Source: Thermasporomyces sp040195635
GTDB lineage: Bacteria > Actinomycetota > Actinomycetes > Propionibacteriales > Actinopolymorphaceae
Direction: 5' to 3'
NCBI RefSeq assembly: GCF_040195635.1
Contig: NZ_JBEFTX010000008.1
Coordinates: forward strand, 62,001-126,000
Length of the DNA stretch: 64,000 bases
Shown: positions 37,182 to 45,486 of the stretch, in pieces
Layout: each line of letters starts with the position of its first letter
How positions within the stretch are numbered: the first letter of the stretch is position 1
Notes under the pieces: model-generated
The model's input: only the letters and a program-made list of their open reading frames with translations
Database searches by the model: none
Told to the model about the DNA's origin: nothing
Position numbers and translations under genes: made by a program

Positions 37182-38297
37182 GTGGCCGAACGTCCGTACG
37201 TCGTGGCCAGTGCCGCGATGTCGGTCGACGGCTGTCTCGACGACACGACCCCCGAGCGGCTGCTGCTGTCCGACGCGGCCGACTTCGATCGGGTCGACGA
37301 GGTCCGGTCCGGCTGCGACGCGATCCTGGTCGGCGCGGAGACGATCCGGCGCGACAACCCCCGGCTGGTGGTGCGTTCGGACCTACGCCGTCAAGCTCGA
37401 CTTGCGTCCGGCCGCCCTGCCGACCCGGTGAAGGTGACGCTCACGGCGAGCGGGGAGTTGGATCCGGGCGCGAGGTTCTTTGCGGCGGGGGAGAGCGACA
37501 AGGTCGTCTATGCGGCGGGCGGTTCGGCGGGTACGGCGCGAGAGCGGCTCGGTGACGTGGCGACCGTGGTGGATGGGGGTGACCCGCTCGACCTCGTGGT
37601 CGTCCTGGCGGACCTGATCCGGCGAGGCGTACGACGGCTTCTGGTCGAAGGTGGCGGCCGCGTCCACACGGCGTTTCTCACGGCGGGCTTCGTCGACGAA
37701 CTCCACCTCGTCGTCGCGCCGTTCTTCGTCGGTGATGCCGACGCGCCCCGGTTCGTTGGGCACGGTGCGTTCCCGCATCACCCGGGCCATCCGATGCGAC
37801 TCGCGGACGTACGCCGGATCGGTGATCTCGCCTTCCTGCGTTACGTTCTGGCCGCGGACCACTACTGGCTGGCCGAGGCGATCGAGGAGTCCCGACGGTG
37901 TCCGGTCTCGCCGTCGGCGTACTCGGTCGGTGCCGTTCTCGTCGACGCCGAGGGTCAGGAGATCTCCCGCGGCTACTCGCGCGAGGCCGACCCCCGCGAC
38001 CACGCCGAGGAGGCGGCCCTCGCCAAGGTTGCCGATGACGATCCCAGGCTGCGGACCGCCACGCTCTACTCCACGCTGGAACCGTGCAGTGCCAGGGCGT
38101 CCCGGCCACGCCCGTGCGCGGAACTCGTCATCGCGGCGGGCATCCCGCGCGTGGTGATCGCGTGGCGTGAGCCGGACCTCTTCGTGGACTGTCACGGCGT
38201 CGAGGACCTGCGCGCGGTCGGTGTCGAGGTTCTCGAGAAGCATGAGCTGGCTTCGGAAGCGCGCAGCGTCAACGCGCACCTCTTCCGTAAGTCCTGA
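37182..38297 (+). CDS. RibD-like bifunctional protein with inverted domain order
   Basis: 371 residues. The N-terminal part (1-220) is a RibD-C/dihydrofolate-reductase-like domain (PYVVASAAMSVDGCLDD, GCDAILVGAETIRRDNPRL, LLVEGGGRVHTAFL). The C-terminal part (about 225-371) is a zinc cytidine/deoxycytidylate-deaminase-like domain with HAEEAA near 274 and the zinc Cys residues in TLEPCSARASRPRPCAE near 301 and 311. Classical RibD has deaminase first and reductase second. It could act in pyrimidine reduction/deamination for riboflavin or on another pyrimidine. GTG start; tightly linked to tpiA, eight bases downstream. Confidence 0.82.
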   Translation: MAERPYVVASAAMSVDGCLDDTTPERLLLSDAADFDRVDEVRSGCDAILVGAETIRRDNPRLVVRSDLRRQARLASGRPADPVKVTLTASGELDPGARFFAAGESDKVVYAAGGSAGTARERLGDVATVVDGGDPLDLVVVLADLIRRGVRRLLVEGGGRVHTAFLTAGFVDELHLVVAPFFVGDADAPRFVGHGAFPHHPGHPMRLADVRRIGDLAFLRYVLAADHYWLAEAIEESRRCPVSPSAYSVGAVLVDAEGQEISRGYSREADPRDHAEEAALAKVADDDPRLRTATLYSTLEPCSARASRPRPCAELVIAAGIPRVVIAWREPDLFVDCHGVEDLRAVGVEVLEKHELASEARSVNAHLFRKS

Positions 38298-38324
38298 GGC
38301 GACGGCCCGCCGTGATCATCTGCC

Positions 38325-39050
38325 TCAGTGGCACGGCCGACCGTCGCGGCCCAGGTGCGCGTTATCACTGAGGATCAGTTCAACCAAGAGGTCAGTGTCG
38401 AGGAGGTTGGGAAGCACGGTGCCTGCGCCAACCTCCCGCAACTCGTCCGCACTGCTGCTGCCGGTAGCTACGGCGATCACGCGAACGCCGCTCCTTCGAC
38501 CTGCCTCCACGTCTGCGGTCGTGTCACCAATGATCAATGCCCCCGCAGGCGTGATTCGCCGCCCCGCCGCCGCTGACGCGCGCTTCAAGGCAATCGTGAC
38601 CAGCTCCGCACGGACATCGGCGTCCTCTCCGTAGGCGCCGAGCTCCCACTCGATGTGACGGTCGAGTCCGAAGGTGGCGAGCTTGACCTCGGCGACACCG
38701 CGTACGTTTCCGGTGAGGACGGCCTGCGTCACATGCGGCTGGGCGGCGAGGACGTCCAGCGCGGCGGCGGCACCGGCCAACGCGTGTCCACGTCGACGCA
38801 GCTCAGGCGCCCGGTCGACGTGCAACCGAGTCAGGGCGGCAGCGAACCTTTCGAAGTCCGCTCGATCTGTTGACAGGCCATGGAGCCTTGCGGTCTCTCG
38901 GAAGATGACTGGTTCAGTGATCCCGTCCACCTTTGCCTGGGTCACCATCTGTCGGCCGGTTACCTGCTCGAAGGCAATCGCTGACAGTTCCTGACCCATG
39001 CCGCGAGTGGCGATCAACGTGTGATCGATGTCCCACAGCACAAGCCGCAC
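38325..39050 (-). CDS. HAD family phosphatase (phosphoglycolate-phosphatase-like)
   Basis: 241 residues from GTG at 39050, with GGAG eight bases before it; a GTG at 39080 is an alternative. HAD motif I LWDIDHTLI gives the nucleophile Asp and acid Asp, motif II is VLTGN, and motif IV IIGDTTADVEAG binds magnesium. A helical cap lies between motifs I and II. Substrate unknown. Divergent from the NUDIX gene and separated from it by about 200 bp; together with the XRE gene it forms a small accessory group. Confidence 0.88.
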   Translation of the reverse strand: MRLVLWDIDHTLIATRGMGQELSAIAFEQVTGRQMVTQAKVDGITEPVIFRETARLHGLSTDRADFERFAAALTRLHVDRAPELRRRGHALAGAAAALDVLAAQPHVTQAVLTGNVRGVAEVKLATFGLDRHIEWELGAYGEDADVRAELVTIALKRASAAAGRRITPAGALIIGDTTADVEAGRRSGVRVIAVATGSSSADELREVGAGTVLPNLLDTDLLVELILSDNAHLGRDGRPCH

Positions 39051-39251
39051 TGTCGTTCTCCATCCGTCATCTGGCGACACGCGATACAGCTTTCCGCTCG
39101 TCCAGCTACGGGACGGTGATCATCACCGGACCGGCACTGATCATAGGGACTGGCTGGCTGGTCGGTCCTCGTTGGAGCTCGGCATGGACCAAAGTGACGC
39201 ACGGGCCGAACCAGTAGCCCTTGGATTCGGTCATCTCGATACCGTCTGGGC

Positions 39252-39815
39252 ATGACCTCCGAGAACCACGACGAGCGCCTCCGGTGGGCCGTCCACGACG
39301 AACGCACCTTGTATGACAACAAGTGGGTCCGGTTGGTCCAGGTCGACGTCGTTGCTCCCAACGGAGACAGGTGGTGGCACCACGTGGTCCGGCTCGGCCA
39401 TGTCGCTGTCACCGTGGTCGTCGACGACGTTGACCGGGTGCTCATGCTGTGGCGCCACCGGTTCGCCACCGAGGAGTGGGGTTGGGAACTCCCCGGAGGC
39501 ATCGTCGAAGCCGGCGAGGCGGCCGCAACTGCAGCTGTGCGTGAGACCGTGGAGGAAACCGGCTGGAAGCCCCGGGAGCCGCTGGAGCGGCTCTCTGCAT
39601 ACCAGCCGATGCCGGGCATGGTCGACACGCCGCACGAGGTGTTCCTGGCTCGCGGCGCGGACAAGATCGGCGAGCCACAGGATGCTGAGGAGGCCAGTGT
39701 CATCGACTGGATACCGCTCACCGATGTCCCGGACCTGCTCACCCGCGGGAAGATCCTCGGGTCAGGATCCCTCATCGGCCTCCTGCTGACATTGACGAAG
39801 CAGCAACGCGGCTAG
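39252..39815 (+). CDS. NUDIX hydrolase
   Basis: 187 residues. Full Nudix box GX5EX7REUXEEXGU is present from about residue 82 (GIVEAGEAAATAAVRETVEE). The long N-terminal beta sheet (WAVHDERTLYDNKWVRLVQ) resembles ADP-ribose pyrophosphatase-type members. It hydrolyses a nucleoside diphosphate linked to another group. Its stop (TAG at 39813) interlocks with the stop of the convergent XRE gene in the tetranucleotide CTAG. Confidence 0.92.
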   Translation: MTSENHDERLRWAVHDERTLYDNKWVRLVQVDVVAPNGDRWWHHVVRLGHVAVTVVVDDVDRVLMLWRHRFATEEWGWELPGGIVEAGEAAATAAVRETVEETGWKPREPLERLSAYQPMPGMVDTPHEVFLARGADKIGEPQDAEEASVIDWIPLTDVPDLLTRGKILGSGSLIGLLLTLTKQQRG

Positions 39816-40921
39816 AGGGACTGGACGACCTGCTCAGCCCTTCTACGCTGCCGGACGGACCCGGTCTGTTTGGCGAGCCTGCGGGCCCTGGCGACGTGCG
39901 GCATTGCCTCCTGTGGCTCTCCCAGTGCCACCATTGCGATCGCGATGTCGCACTCCAGCCCAGCAGTTGCCCTGATGAAGGTGGGATCCATCCCTGCGAG
40001 CGCGCGGAGGAGGTCCTCTGTAGCGGCGACGTCGCCGATGCGTGCGAGCACGTTGCCGCGCCATCGCCGCATGTGCACCGGTTGCAGGAAGATGTACGGC
40101 AACTCGTCGTTTGGGTCGGGCGGCAGGATGTCGTACGCGTTGTCCATGGCAGCTCGGGCACCGTAGCCGTCACCAGCGGCGGCGCACGCCTCCGCCTCTG
40201 AGGCGAGCAGCCACGACTCGAGCACTCGTGGCACCTGACCCTTCACCAGGTCCCGGGTTGCGCGTACGAGGTCCACTGCGTCGGAGCCACAGCCCAGGTC
40301 GATCAGGACGCATGCCTGCTCAGCCATCGCATGCGCGATAGAGGAGTTGTTGCCTGCTTCTCGAGCGGCAGCCTTCGACGACTCGTGCAGCTCCCAGGCA
40401 CGTTCGACGTCGCCCAAATCTAGTGCCTGCCAGCCGGCGAGCGCTGTTGCGTCCGCCAGGGCAGCGGCGAGCGGTGCGCGGCCACGTGGCAGCACGGCGT
40501 GCCGCAGCAGTGCCTGCATGGAACGGATGAGGTTCAGCAGCCGCTTGTGAGTGGCCGGAGCGCCGAGCGTCCTGTCCGCCGCCCGTATGGTGTCGAGCTG
40601 GTCCAGGAACACTCGCGCCGTCTCGGGCCCGACTGAACGCCCCGCGGCCAGCTTGGCCACAAACTCAGTGGTGGTGTCCGGGTCGGCTGTGGCCGTCTGG
40701 AATCCCAGCTCGAGCCGGCTCTGCCGGTAGACGACGCACCACAGCTCCTGATAGTCGGTGCTCGGGGTGTGGTGGCCGTTCTCCCATCGGGACAGTTGGG
40801 TCTTCATGTTCTTTCGGTCCGGGATGCTCATGCCTCGGTCCGCAGCGACTGCAGCAAGCGCAGATAACGCACGGTCCTGTGACCAGCCGAGCGCGATGCG
40901 CGCCTGTCGAAGACCCGTCAT
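39812..40921 (-). CDS. XRE family regulator with helical repeat domain
   Basis: 369 residues. Helix-turn-helix at residues 1-60 (MTGLRQARIALGWSQDRALS, LSRWENGHHTPSTDYQELW) is followed by an all-alpha, TPR-like sensor domain rich in Ala and Leu (DVERAWELHESSKAAAREAG, repeated about every 40 residues). This architecture is common in Streptomyces and relatives. The likely operator is the inverted repeat at 40987-41009, about 66 bp upstream. Convergent with and sharing stop bases with the NUDIX gene. Confidence 0.88.
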   Translation of the reverse strand: MTGLRQARIALGWSQDRALSALAAVAADRGMSIPDRKNMKTQLSRWENGHHTPSTDYQELWCVVYRQSRLELGFQTATADPDTTTEFVAKLAAGRSVGPETARVFLDQLDTIRAADRTLGAPATHKRLLNLIRSMQALLRHAVLPRGRAPLAAALADATALAGWQALDLGDVERAWELHESSKAAAREAGNNSSIAHAMAEQACVLIDLGCGSDAVDLVRATRDLVKGQVPRVLESWLLASEAEACAAAGDGYGARAAMDNAYDILPPDPNDELPYIFLQPVHMRRWRGNVLARIGDVAATEDLLRALAGMDPTFIRATAGLECDIAIAMVALGEPQEAMPHVARARRLAKQTGSVRQRRRAEQVVQSL

Positions 40922-41227
40922 CTGCCACCCCCATGGCGCTCAATCCAGGGGCCAGAATGCACCAAATCCGACGCCCAATCCACCGTGGTTGACATGCCTC
41001 GTGTCAACCCCTGTTAACCCTCGCCAGCTATCGGGTGCCGGTGGATGGCGTGCAGCCTGATCCAGGCGGCGCGGCGACTGGTCGACGAGACGTCCGGATA
41101 TGGCCCCATCCGGCAACGGTCTCGGCCGGTCGCTGCGTCGCACGCAAGCTGGTGCGGCAGCCTGGGAAGGCCCATCCCCACGGAGGCGGGCTGCCGCACC
41201 GTTACCGGCGAAGGCGGTAGTGGTGCG
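40922..41227. other. Intergenic region upstream of the XRE gene
   Basis: Apart from the TTGACA inverted repeat at 40987-41009 I see only open frames without domain signatures. Base composition is somewhat less GC-rich than neighbouring genes, which suits a regulatory or foreign segment. Confidence 0.45.
40987..41009. promoter_or_regulatory. Inverted repeat, candidate XRE operator
   Basis: GGTTGACA and TGTCAACC form 8-bp perfect arms around a 7-base centre (TGCCTCG). TTGACA inside each arm can also serve as a -35 box on either strand, which would let a bound regulator block transcription both ways. Confidence 0.55.
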
Positions 41228-41527
41228 ATGGCGGATCGGCATGTTCCTGGTATTCATGGCTCTCGGGATCGGGCGCGCGATGGTGGTGGCAGGCCCGTAA
41301 ACGTTCATCCCCTCGACTCGGGCCGGCTCGATTGGATCTGGTCAGGCGATTTGAAGGATCAGGGCTACACCGATGCCGACCTGACCATCACTGCACGGGT
41401 ACTGTCCCGGGTCTGCCCGATGTGCGGTGCAGGTATCGGCGTATGGTGCCGCACCGCGGCCGGGAACGTGCTGGCCAGCCTGGATCTGCAGCATCTTGCC
41501 CGTCGAAGCTGTGGGCTGTCGACGTAA
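41228..41527 (+). CDS. Putative small zinc-finger protein
   Basis: Up to 99 residues. The C-terminal half carries CPMCGAGIGVWC followed by a His in LQHLARR, a pattern (CxxC, Cys, then His and an Arg pair) seen in small actinophage and actinobacterial zinc-binding proteins. The N-terminal half (MADRHVPGIHGSRDRARDGG) looks unstructured, and an overlapping frame (ending at 41300) encodes a hydrophobic peptide, so the start is uncertain; a shorter gene from within 41290-41340 is possible if an unusual start is used. It may be a remnant of a mobile element. Confidence 0.4.
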   Translation: MADRHVPGIHGSRDRARDGGGRPVNVHPLDSGRLDWIWSGDLKDQGYTDADLTITARVLSRVCPMCGAGIGVWCRTAAGNVLASLDLQHLARRSCGLST

Positions 41528-41680
41528 GCCAACCGGCGATGACCTCGCAGGACGGTGTCGCTTGCCCGTCCCAGAGAGTTCGCGAACTGTTGACCTCAGC
41601 GGATCATGGCGGGCGGGCGGGACCGGATGTAATCTGACGAGCCGCCGCCTCCTGCACGTTCGGACCTCGAGGAGATTCCG

Positions 41681-42787
41681 TTGCGCTGGTTCGTACGCGT
41701 CTTTCGTCGGTTGGCTGTGCTCCTCGCCGCCGTCGCCACGTTGCACGCCGTCGTCGTCGTACCCGCTGCCTTTGCCCGGCCGGGCGAATCCGTCGCCGCA
41801 GCGCCGACCACGCTCCGGATCCTGTCGTTCAACATCTGGTTCGAGGGCACCGCCGTCCCCGACGGTCTCGACTACGTGGTCGAGACGATCCGAATGACCG
41901 GCGCCAACGTGGTCCTGTTGTCCGAGGCCGGCGCGGCCACACCTGCGATCGCGGAGGCGCTGTCGACCCCGGAGCAGCCGTACTATGCGGCCGCCTCGGA
42001 TGACGCCGGCATCGTCTCAGCATTCCCGATCATCGACGAAGCCGACCTTCCCTACGCCAAGAAGGCGGTCCTCGACGTCCACGGGCGGGAGGTGGCGACG
42101 TACTCGGCGCACCTCTACTACCGGAACTACGCGACCTATCTCCCGCGCGGGTACGGCGGCGGCGTCGACGAGCCCAGCGAGTTCGCCCAGTACGGCTGGG
42201 ACAAGCTGCCGGACGGGCCGGTACTCGACGTGGACAAGATCCTCCAGGTCAACGCGGACTCTGGCCGGACCGAGGTCATCAGCCACATCGTCGCGGATGC
42301 CGCGCTTGAGCGCGCCAAGAGGCGAACCGTGTTCCTCGGCGGCGACTTCAACGAGCCGCCGGCTGACGACTGGACCGCCGCGACCGGCTCACTGTTCGAC
42401 CACCAAGGCCTCACGATCCCGTGGCAGACGACCGCCTTTCTCCGGGACGCAGGCTACGTAGACGCCTACCGCGCCACCTACCCCAACCCGGTCACCCATC
42501 CCGGATTCACCTGGCCGTCCGACAACCCCGACAAGGATGTGTCCGAGCTGACCTGGGCCCCCGAGGCCGACGAGCGAGACCGGATCGACTACGTCTTCCA
42601 CCGCTCCGCGTCCGGGGTCAAGCTCGTCAGCGCGGGCGTCGTCGGCCCGCGGTCGACGATCGTGCGCAACGAGCGCGTTGTCGAGGACACCAACGACAAC
42701 TTCCTGCCGATTCCCGAGCACTGGCCGAGCGACCACAAGGCGGTCCTGGCGACATACCGGCTGGCCGGATCTCCGCCACCCCCCTGA
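41681..42787 (+). CDS. Secreted endonuclease/exonuclease/phosphatase family protein
   Basis: 368 residues from TTG at 41681 with GAGGAGA upstream. A Sec signal (FRRLAVLLAAVATLHAVVVV, cleavage near residue 33-40) is followed by the EEP fold: LRILSFNIWF, catalytic Glu in VVLLSEAG, AHLYYRN, FLGGDFNEPP and the terminal SDHKAVLATY with the catalytic Asp-His. Members cleave phosphodiesters in DNA, phospholipids or inositol phosphates. An insert of about 30 residues after YYRN is acidic. Stands alone. Confidence 0.88.
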   Translation: MRWFVRVFRRLAVLLAAVATLHAVVVVPAAFARPGESVAAAPTTLRILSFNIWFEGTAVPDGLDYVVETIRMTGANVVLLSEAGAATPAIAEALSTPEQPYYAAASDDAGIVSAFPIIDEADLPYAKKAVLDVHGREVATYSAHLYYRNYATYLPRGYGGGVDEPSEFAQYGWDKLPDGPVLDVDKILQVNADSGRTEVISHIVADAALERAKRRTVFLGGDFNEPPADDWTAATGSLFDHQGLTIPWQTTAFLRDAGYVDAYRATYPNPVTHPGFTWPSDNPDKDVSELTWAPEADERDRIDYVFHRSASGVKLVSAGVVGPRSTIVRNERVVEDTNDNFLPIPEHWPSDHKAVLATYRLAGSPPPP

Positions 42788-43000
42788 GCGGACGTTCGAG
42801 GACCGCTAGCCGGACAGCCTGACAGGCCGCTGGCTGCCAGCCGAGCAACAGCCGGAGCCCGAGGCGTACGCCGCCGTCGTGGCCGGGTTCGTCACGACCA
42901 ACGCTGTAAGGACTTCTGACAGCTATCGTCCTTAGGCGAGCGGGACATCACACACGTCGCCTGGTATGTCCGCACGCGGACAGGGAGCGAGTCGCAGCCG

Positions 43001-44191
43001 ATGAAGATCACCGATCTGAAGTGTGCCGTTCTCGGTCGCAATCCCGTCGTGAGGGTGGTGACAGACGAAGGACTCGACGGATACGCAGCGATCGAGCCGG
43101 CGAAGGACCAGCACAAGCCGGTGGTGGAGTTCTATCGCGAGCGCATCCTCGGCGAGGATCCCACCGACGTCGAGCGTGTCATGCTCAAGATCCGCCGGCT
43201 GGGGGCGTTCAAGCCCTGGGGGTCCGCGGTCTCGGCGATCGAGATGGCGTTGTGGGACATTGCCGGCAAGGCAGCCGGGCTTCCCGTCCACAAGCTGCTG
43301 GGTGGCAAGGTCCGCGACAAGGTGCGCGTCTACAACGGCGGCGTCCGCAGCCCGATGAACGGACACGCACCAGAAGACCATGCCGCCGCGATGACGGCCA
43401 TGCGCGAGGCGTCCGAGGGCTTCACGATCGTCAAGCAGGCGTTGGCGTTCCACAGCGCGATGCCGGTTCAGCTCAAGGACTTCTTCTACGGCGAGCCGCG
43501 CAGCGGTCCCTCCCATCCACACCGCGGGTTACTCACCGAGCGTGGGCTGCGGCACCTGGTCGACTGCGTCGAGGCCATGAAGGAGGTGTTGGGCGACGAG
43601 GTCGGGCTGGCGCTGGACCTGGGACCGGGCTGGACGGTGCCTGATGCGATCCGCTTCGCCCGCGCCGTCGAGCCGTTCTCGCTGATGTGGTTGGAGGACA
43701 TGCTCACCGGCGACTACGTGCCGTACGTCAACGCGGCCCAGTACCGCGAGGTGACCACCGCGACGACTACCCCGATCCACACCGGTGAGCAGATCTATCT
43801 CCGGCAGAACTTCAAGGAGCTGATCGAGACACAGGCCGTGCGCGTGGTGGGCCCTGACCCCTGCGACGTGGGCGGCATCGCGGAACTCAAGTGGGTCGCG
43901 GAGTACGCCGACATGCACGGAGTGCTGATGGCGCCCCACGGAGTCGGCGACGGCGTGCTGGGACTGGCCGCCCTGGTCCAGGTCTGCGCGACCCTTCCCG
44001 ACAACTACATCGCGTTCGAGTATCCCGTCGGCCGGCCGGATTGGTGGTACGACATCGTCGACGGGCTGCCGGATCCCATTGTCTCCAACGGTTTCGTCGA
44101 CGTGTGGGACCGGCCGGGCATGGGTGTCGAGCTCATTCCCGAAGCCGCCCGGCCGTACCTCTCGGCGGAGGACGCGGACTTCTTCGACTGA
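43001..44191 (+). CDS. Enolase superfamily enzyme (mandelate racemase/muconate lactonizing type) 1
   Basis: 396 residues. Capping domain 1-120, then a TIM barrel with metal ligands Asp near 207 (LALDLGPGW), Glu near 231 (WLEDML) and Glu near 262 (HTGEQI), plus a His in APHGVGDG near 312. At the place of the KxK catalytic pair the sequence is VKQAL, keeping only the first Lys. This, and the insert GEPRSGPSHPHRG, suggests a sugar-acid dehydratase rather than a racemase. ATG start. A second family member follows 65 bases downstream, likely in one operon. Confidence 0.87.
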   Translation: MKITDLKCAVLGRNPVVRVVTDEGLDGYAAIEPAKDQHKPVVEFYRERILGEDPTDVERVMLKIRRLGAFKPWGSAVSAIEMALWDIAGKAAGLPVHKLLGGKVRDKVRVYNGGVRSPMNGHAPEDHAAAMTAMREASEGFTIVKQALAFHSAMPVQLKDFFYGEPRSGPSHPHRGLLTERGLRHLVDCVEAMKEVLGDEVGLALDLGPGWTVPDAIRFARAVEPFSLMWLEDMLTGDYVPYVNAAQYREVTTATTTPIHTGEQIYLRQNFKELIETQAVRVVGPDPCDVGGIAELKWVAEYADMHGVLMAPHGVGDGVLGLAALVQVCATLPDNYIAFEYPVGRPDWWYDIVDGLPDPIVSNGFVDVWDRPGMGVELIPEAARPYLSAEDADFFD

Positions 44192-44255
44192 TTCCGTTCG
44201 TACGAACAAGATCCGTGGATCCGTCATCCCGCGCCAACATGCTGGAGGCTGTCGC

Positions 44256-45338
44256 ATGAAGATCACCGACGTGCGGTTCACGACGTACGACCTGGGGAAG
44301 CTGGCGAAGCCGTTCCGCAACTCGATCCTGGTGACCGAGAACAAGCGCCTCACCCTTGTCGAGGTCGATACCGACGAGGGCATCTCCGGCCTCGCCCTGT
44401 CGGCCGAAGGCTCCGCCAGATTCGCAGTACCCATCCGCGATCGGCTCGTCGGCGAGGACCCGCGTGACTACAGCCGCCTCTGGCACCGCATGTTCACCGG
44501 TTGGCGGAAGCCTGTCGTCAAGGGTGACGCCGTGTCGGCGATCGGATCGGTCGACAACGCCTTGTGGGACCTGCGAGGCAAGGCGTTCGACCTACCGGTC
44601 TATCGGCTGCTCGGCGGCTTTCGTTCCCGCGTACCCGCATATGCCGCCGGTGGCTACTACGAGGAGGGCAAGGGGCCCGCGGAACTCGCCGACGAGATGC
44701 TACGGTTCGTCGGCGCCGGCTACCGCGCCGTCAAGATGAAGGTGGGTGGCGCGGACATCGGTGAGGACGTACGCCGGGTGGCCGCGGTCCGCGAGGCGGT
44801 CGGGCCGGACATCAAGGTGATGGTCGACGCGAACAACGCCTGGACCTCGGCCGAGGCGTTGAAGTTCGGGCGGGCGGTGGAGGGGTTCGACCTTGCGTGG
44901 TTCGAGGAACCCTGCTGGCCCGACGACCACGAGGGGATGGCCCGGCTGGTGAGCCGCCTCACGACTCCCATCGCCACCGGTGAGATCGAGTTCACCCGGT
45001 GGGGGTTCCGGGATCTCATCGAACGCCGGGCGGTCGACATCGTCCAGGCCGATCCGCAGACATGTGGCGGGCTGACGGAGTGGGTCCGGATCGCGACGCT
45101 CGCCTCAGCGCACCACCTGATGATGGCGCCGCACGGTAACCACTACGTGGGCGCGCACGCGGTGGCGGCGGTCGACAACGGCCTCATCGTCGAGAGCTAC
45201 GCCGGTCTCAGCCCGTGGCAGGACGAGTTCCTCGGCGGGATCTCCTTCGTCGACGGCGATCTGGTCCTCCCCGAGACCCCAGGGCTGGGAATCGCCGTCG
45301 ATCGCGCCGCGCTCGAGCGAGCCGCCCGTACCAGGTGA
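44256..45338 (+). CDS. Enolase superfamily enzyme (mandelate racemase/muconate lactonizing type) 2
   Basis: 360 residues from ATG at 44256 with GGAGG eight bases upstream. Complete active-site set: KxK in VKMKVGG near 159, metal ligands Asp (MVDANNAW) near 190, Glu (WFEEPC) near 217, Glu (ATGEIEF) near 243, then Asp in QADPQTCGG and His in APHGNH near 292 as the second base. That pattern matches racemases and sugar-acid dehydratases of the mandelate racemase subgroup. Exact substrate cannot be assigned. Confidence 0.9.
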   Translation: MKITDVRFTTYDLGKLAKPFRNSILVTENKRLTLVEVDTDEGISGLALSAEGSARFAVPIRDRLVGEDPRDYSRLWHRMFTGWRKPVVKGDAVSAIGSVDNALWDLRGKAFDLPVYRLLGGFRSRVPAYAAGGYYEEGKGPAELADEMLRFVGAGYRAVKMKVGGADIGEDVRRVAAVREAVGPDIKVMVDANNAWTSAEALKFGRAVEGFDLAWFEEPCWPDDHEGMARLVSRLTTPIATGEIEFTRWGFRDLIERRAVDIVQADPQTCGGLTEWVRIATLASAHHLMMAPHGNHYVGAHAVAAVDNGLIVESYAGLSPWQDEFLGGISFVDGDLVLPETPGLGIAVDRAALERAARTR

Positions 45339-45486
45339 CGGCCGCATCCGGCCGCCGCGTACGACTCGGACGGCGTTTCCCCGCGCCGTACCTTCGAGAT
45401 CGGTTCATCGCATCGTCAAGCCGAGTTCGCGCAGCCGAGCGCTGCGTTCGAGATGGTCGCCGCGGGAGATCCACGTGGAGGACATG

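Noticed and set aside
38325..40921. HAD/NUDIX/XRE group considered as an antiphage defence system
   Set aside because: No effector nuclease, membrane pore or sensor domain known from defence systems is seen; a metabolic or regulatory module is the simpler reading.
41100..41300. Short hydrophobic open frame ending at 41300
   Set aside because: The last 25 residues could be a membrane peptide, but the rest is Arg/Ala-rich, no ribosome binding site is visible and it competes with the zinc-finger frame; evidence is too weak to call it a gene.
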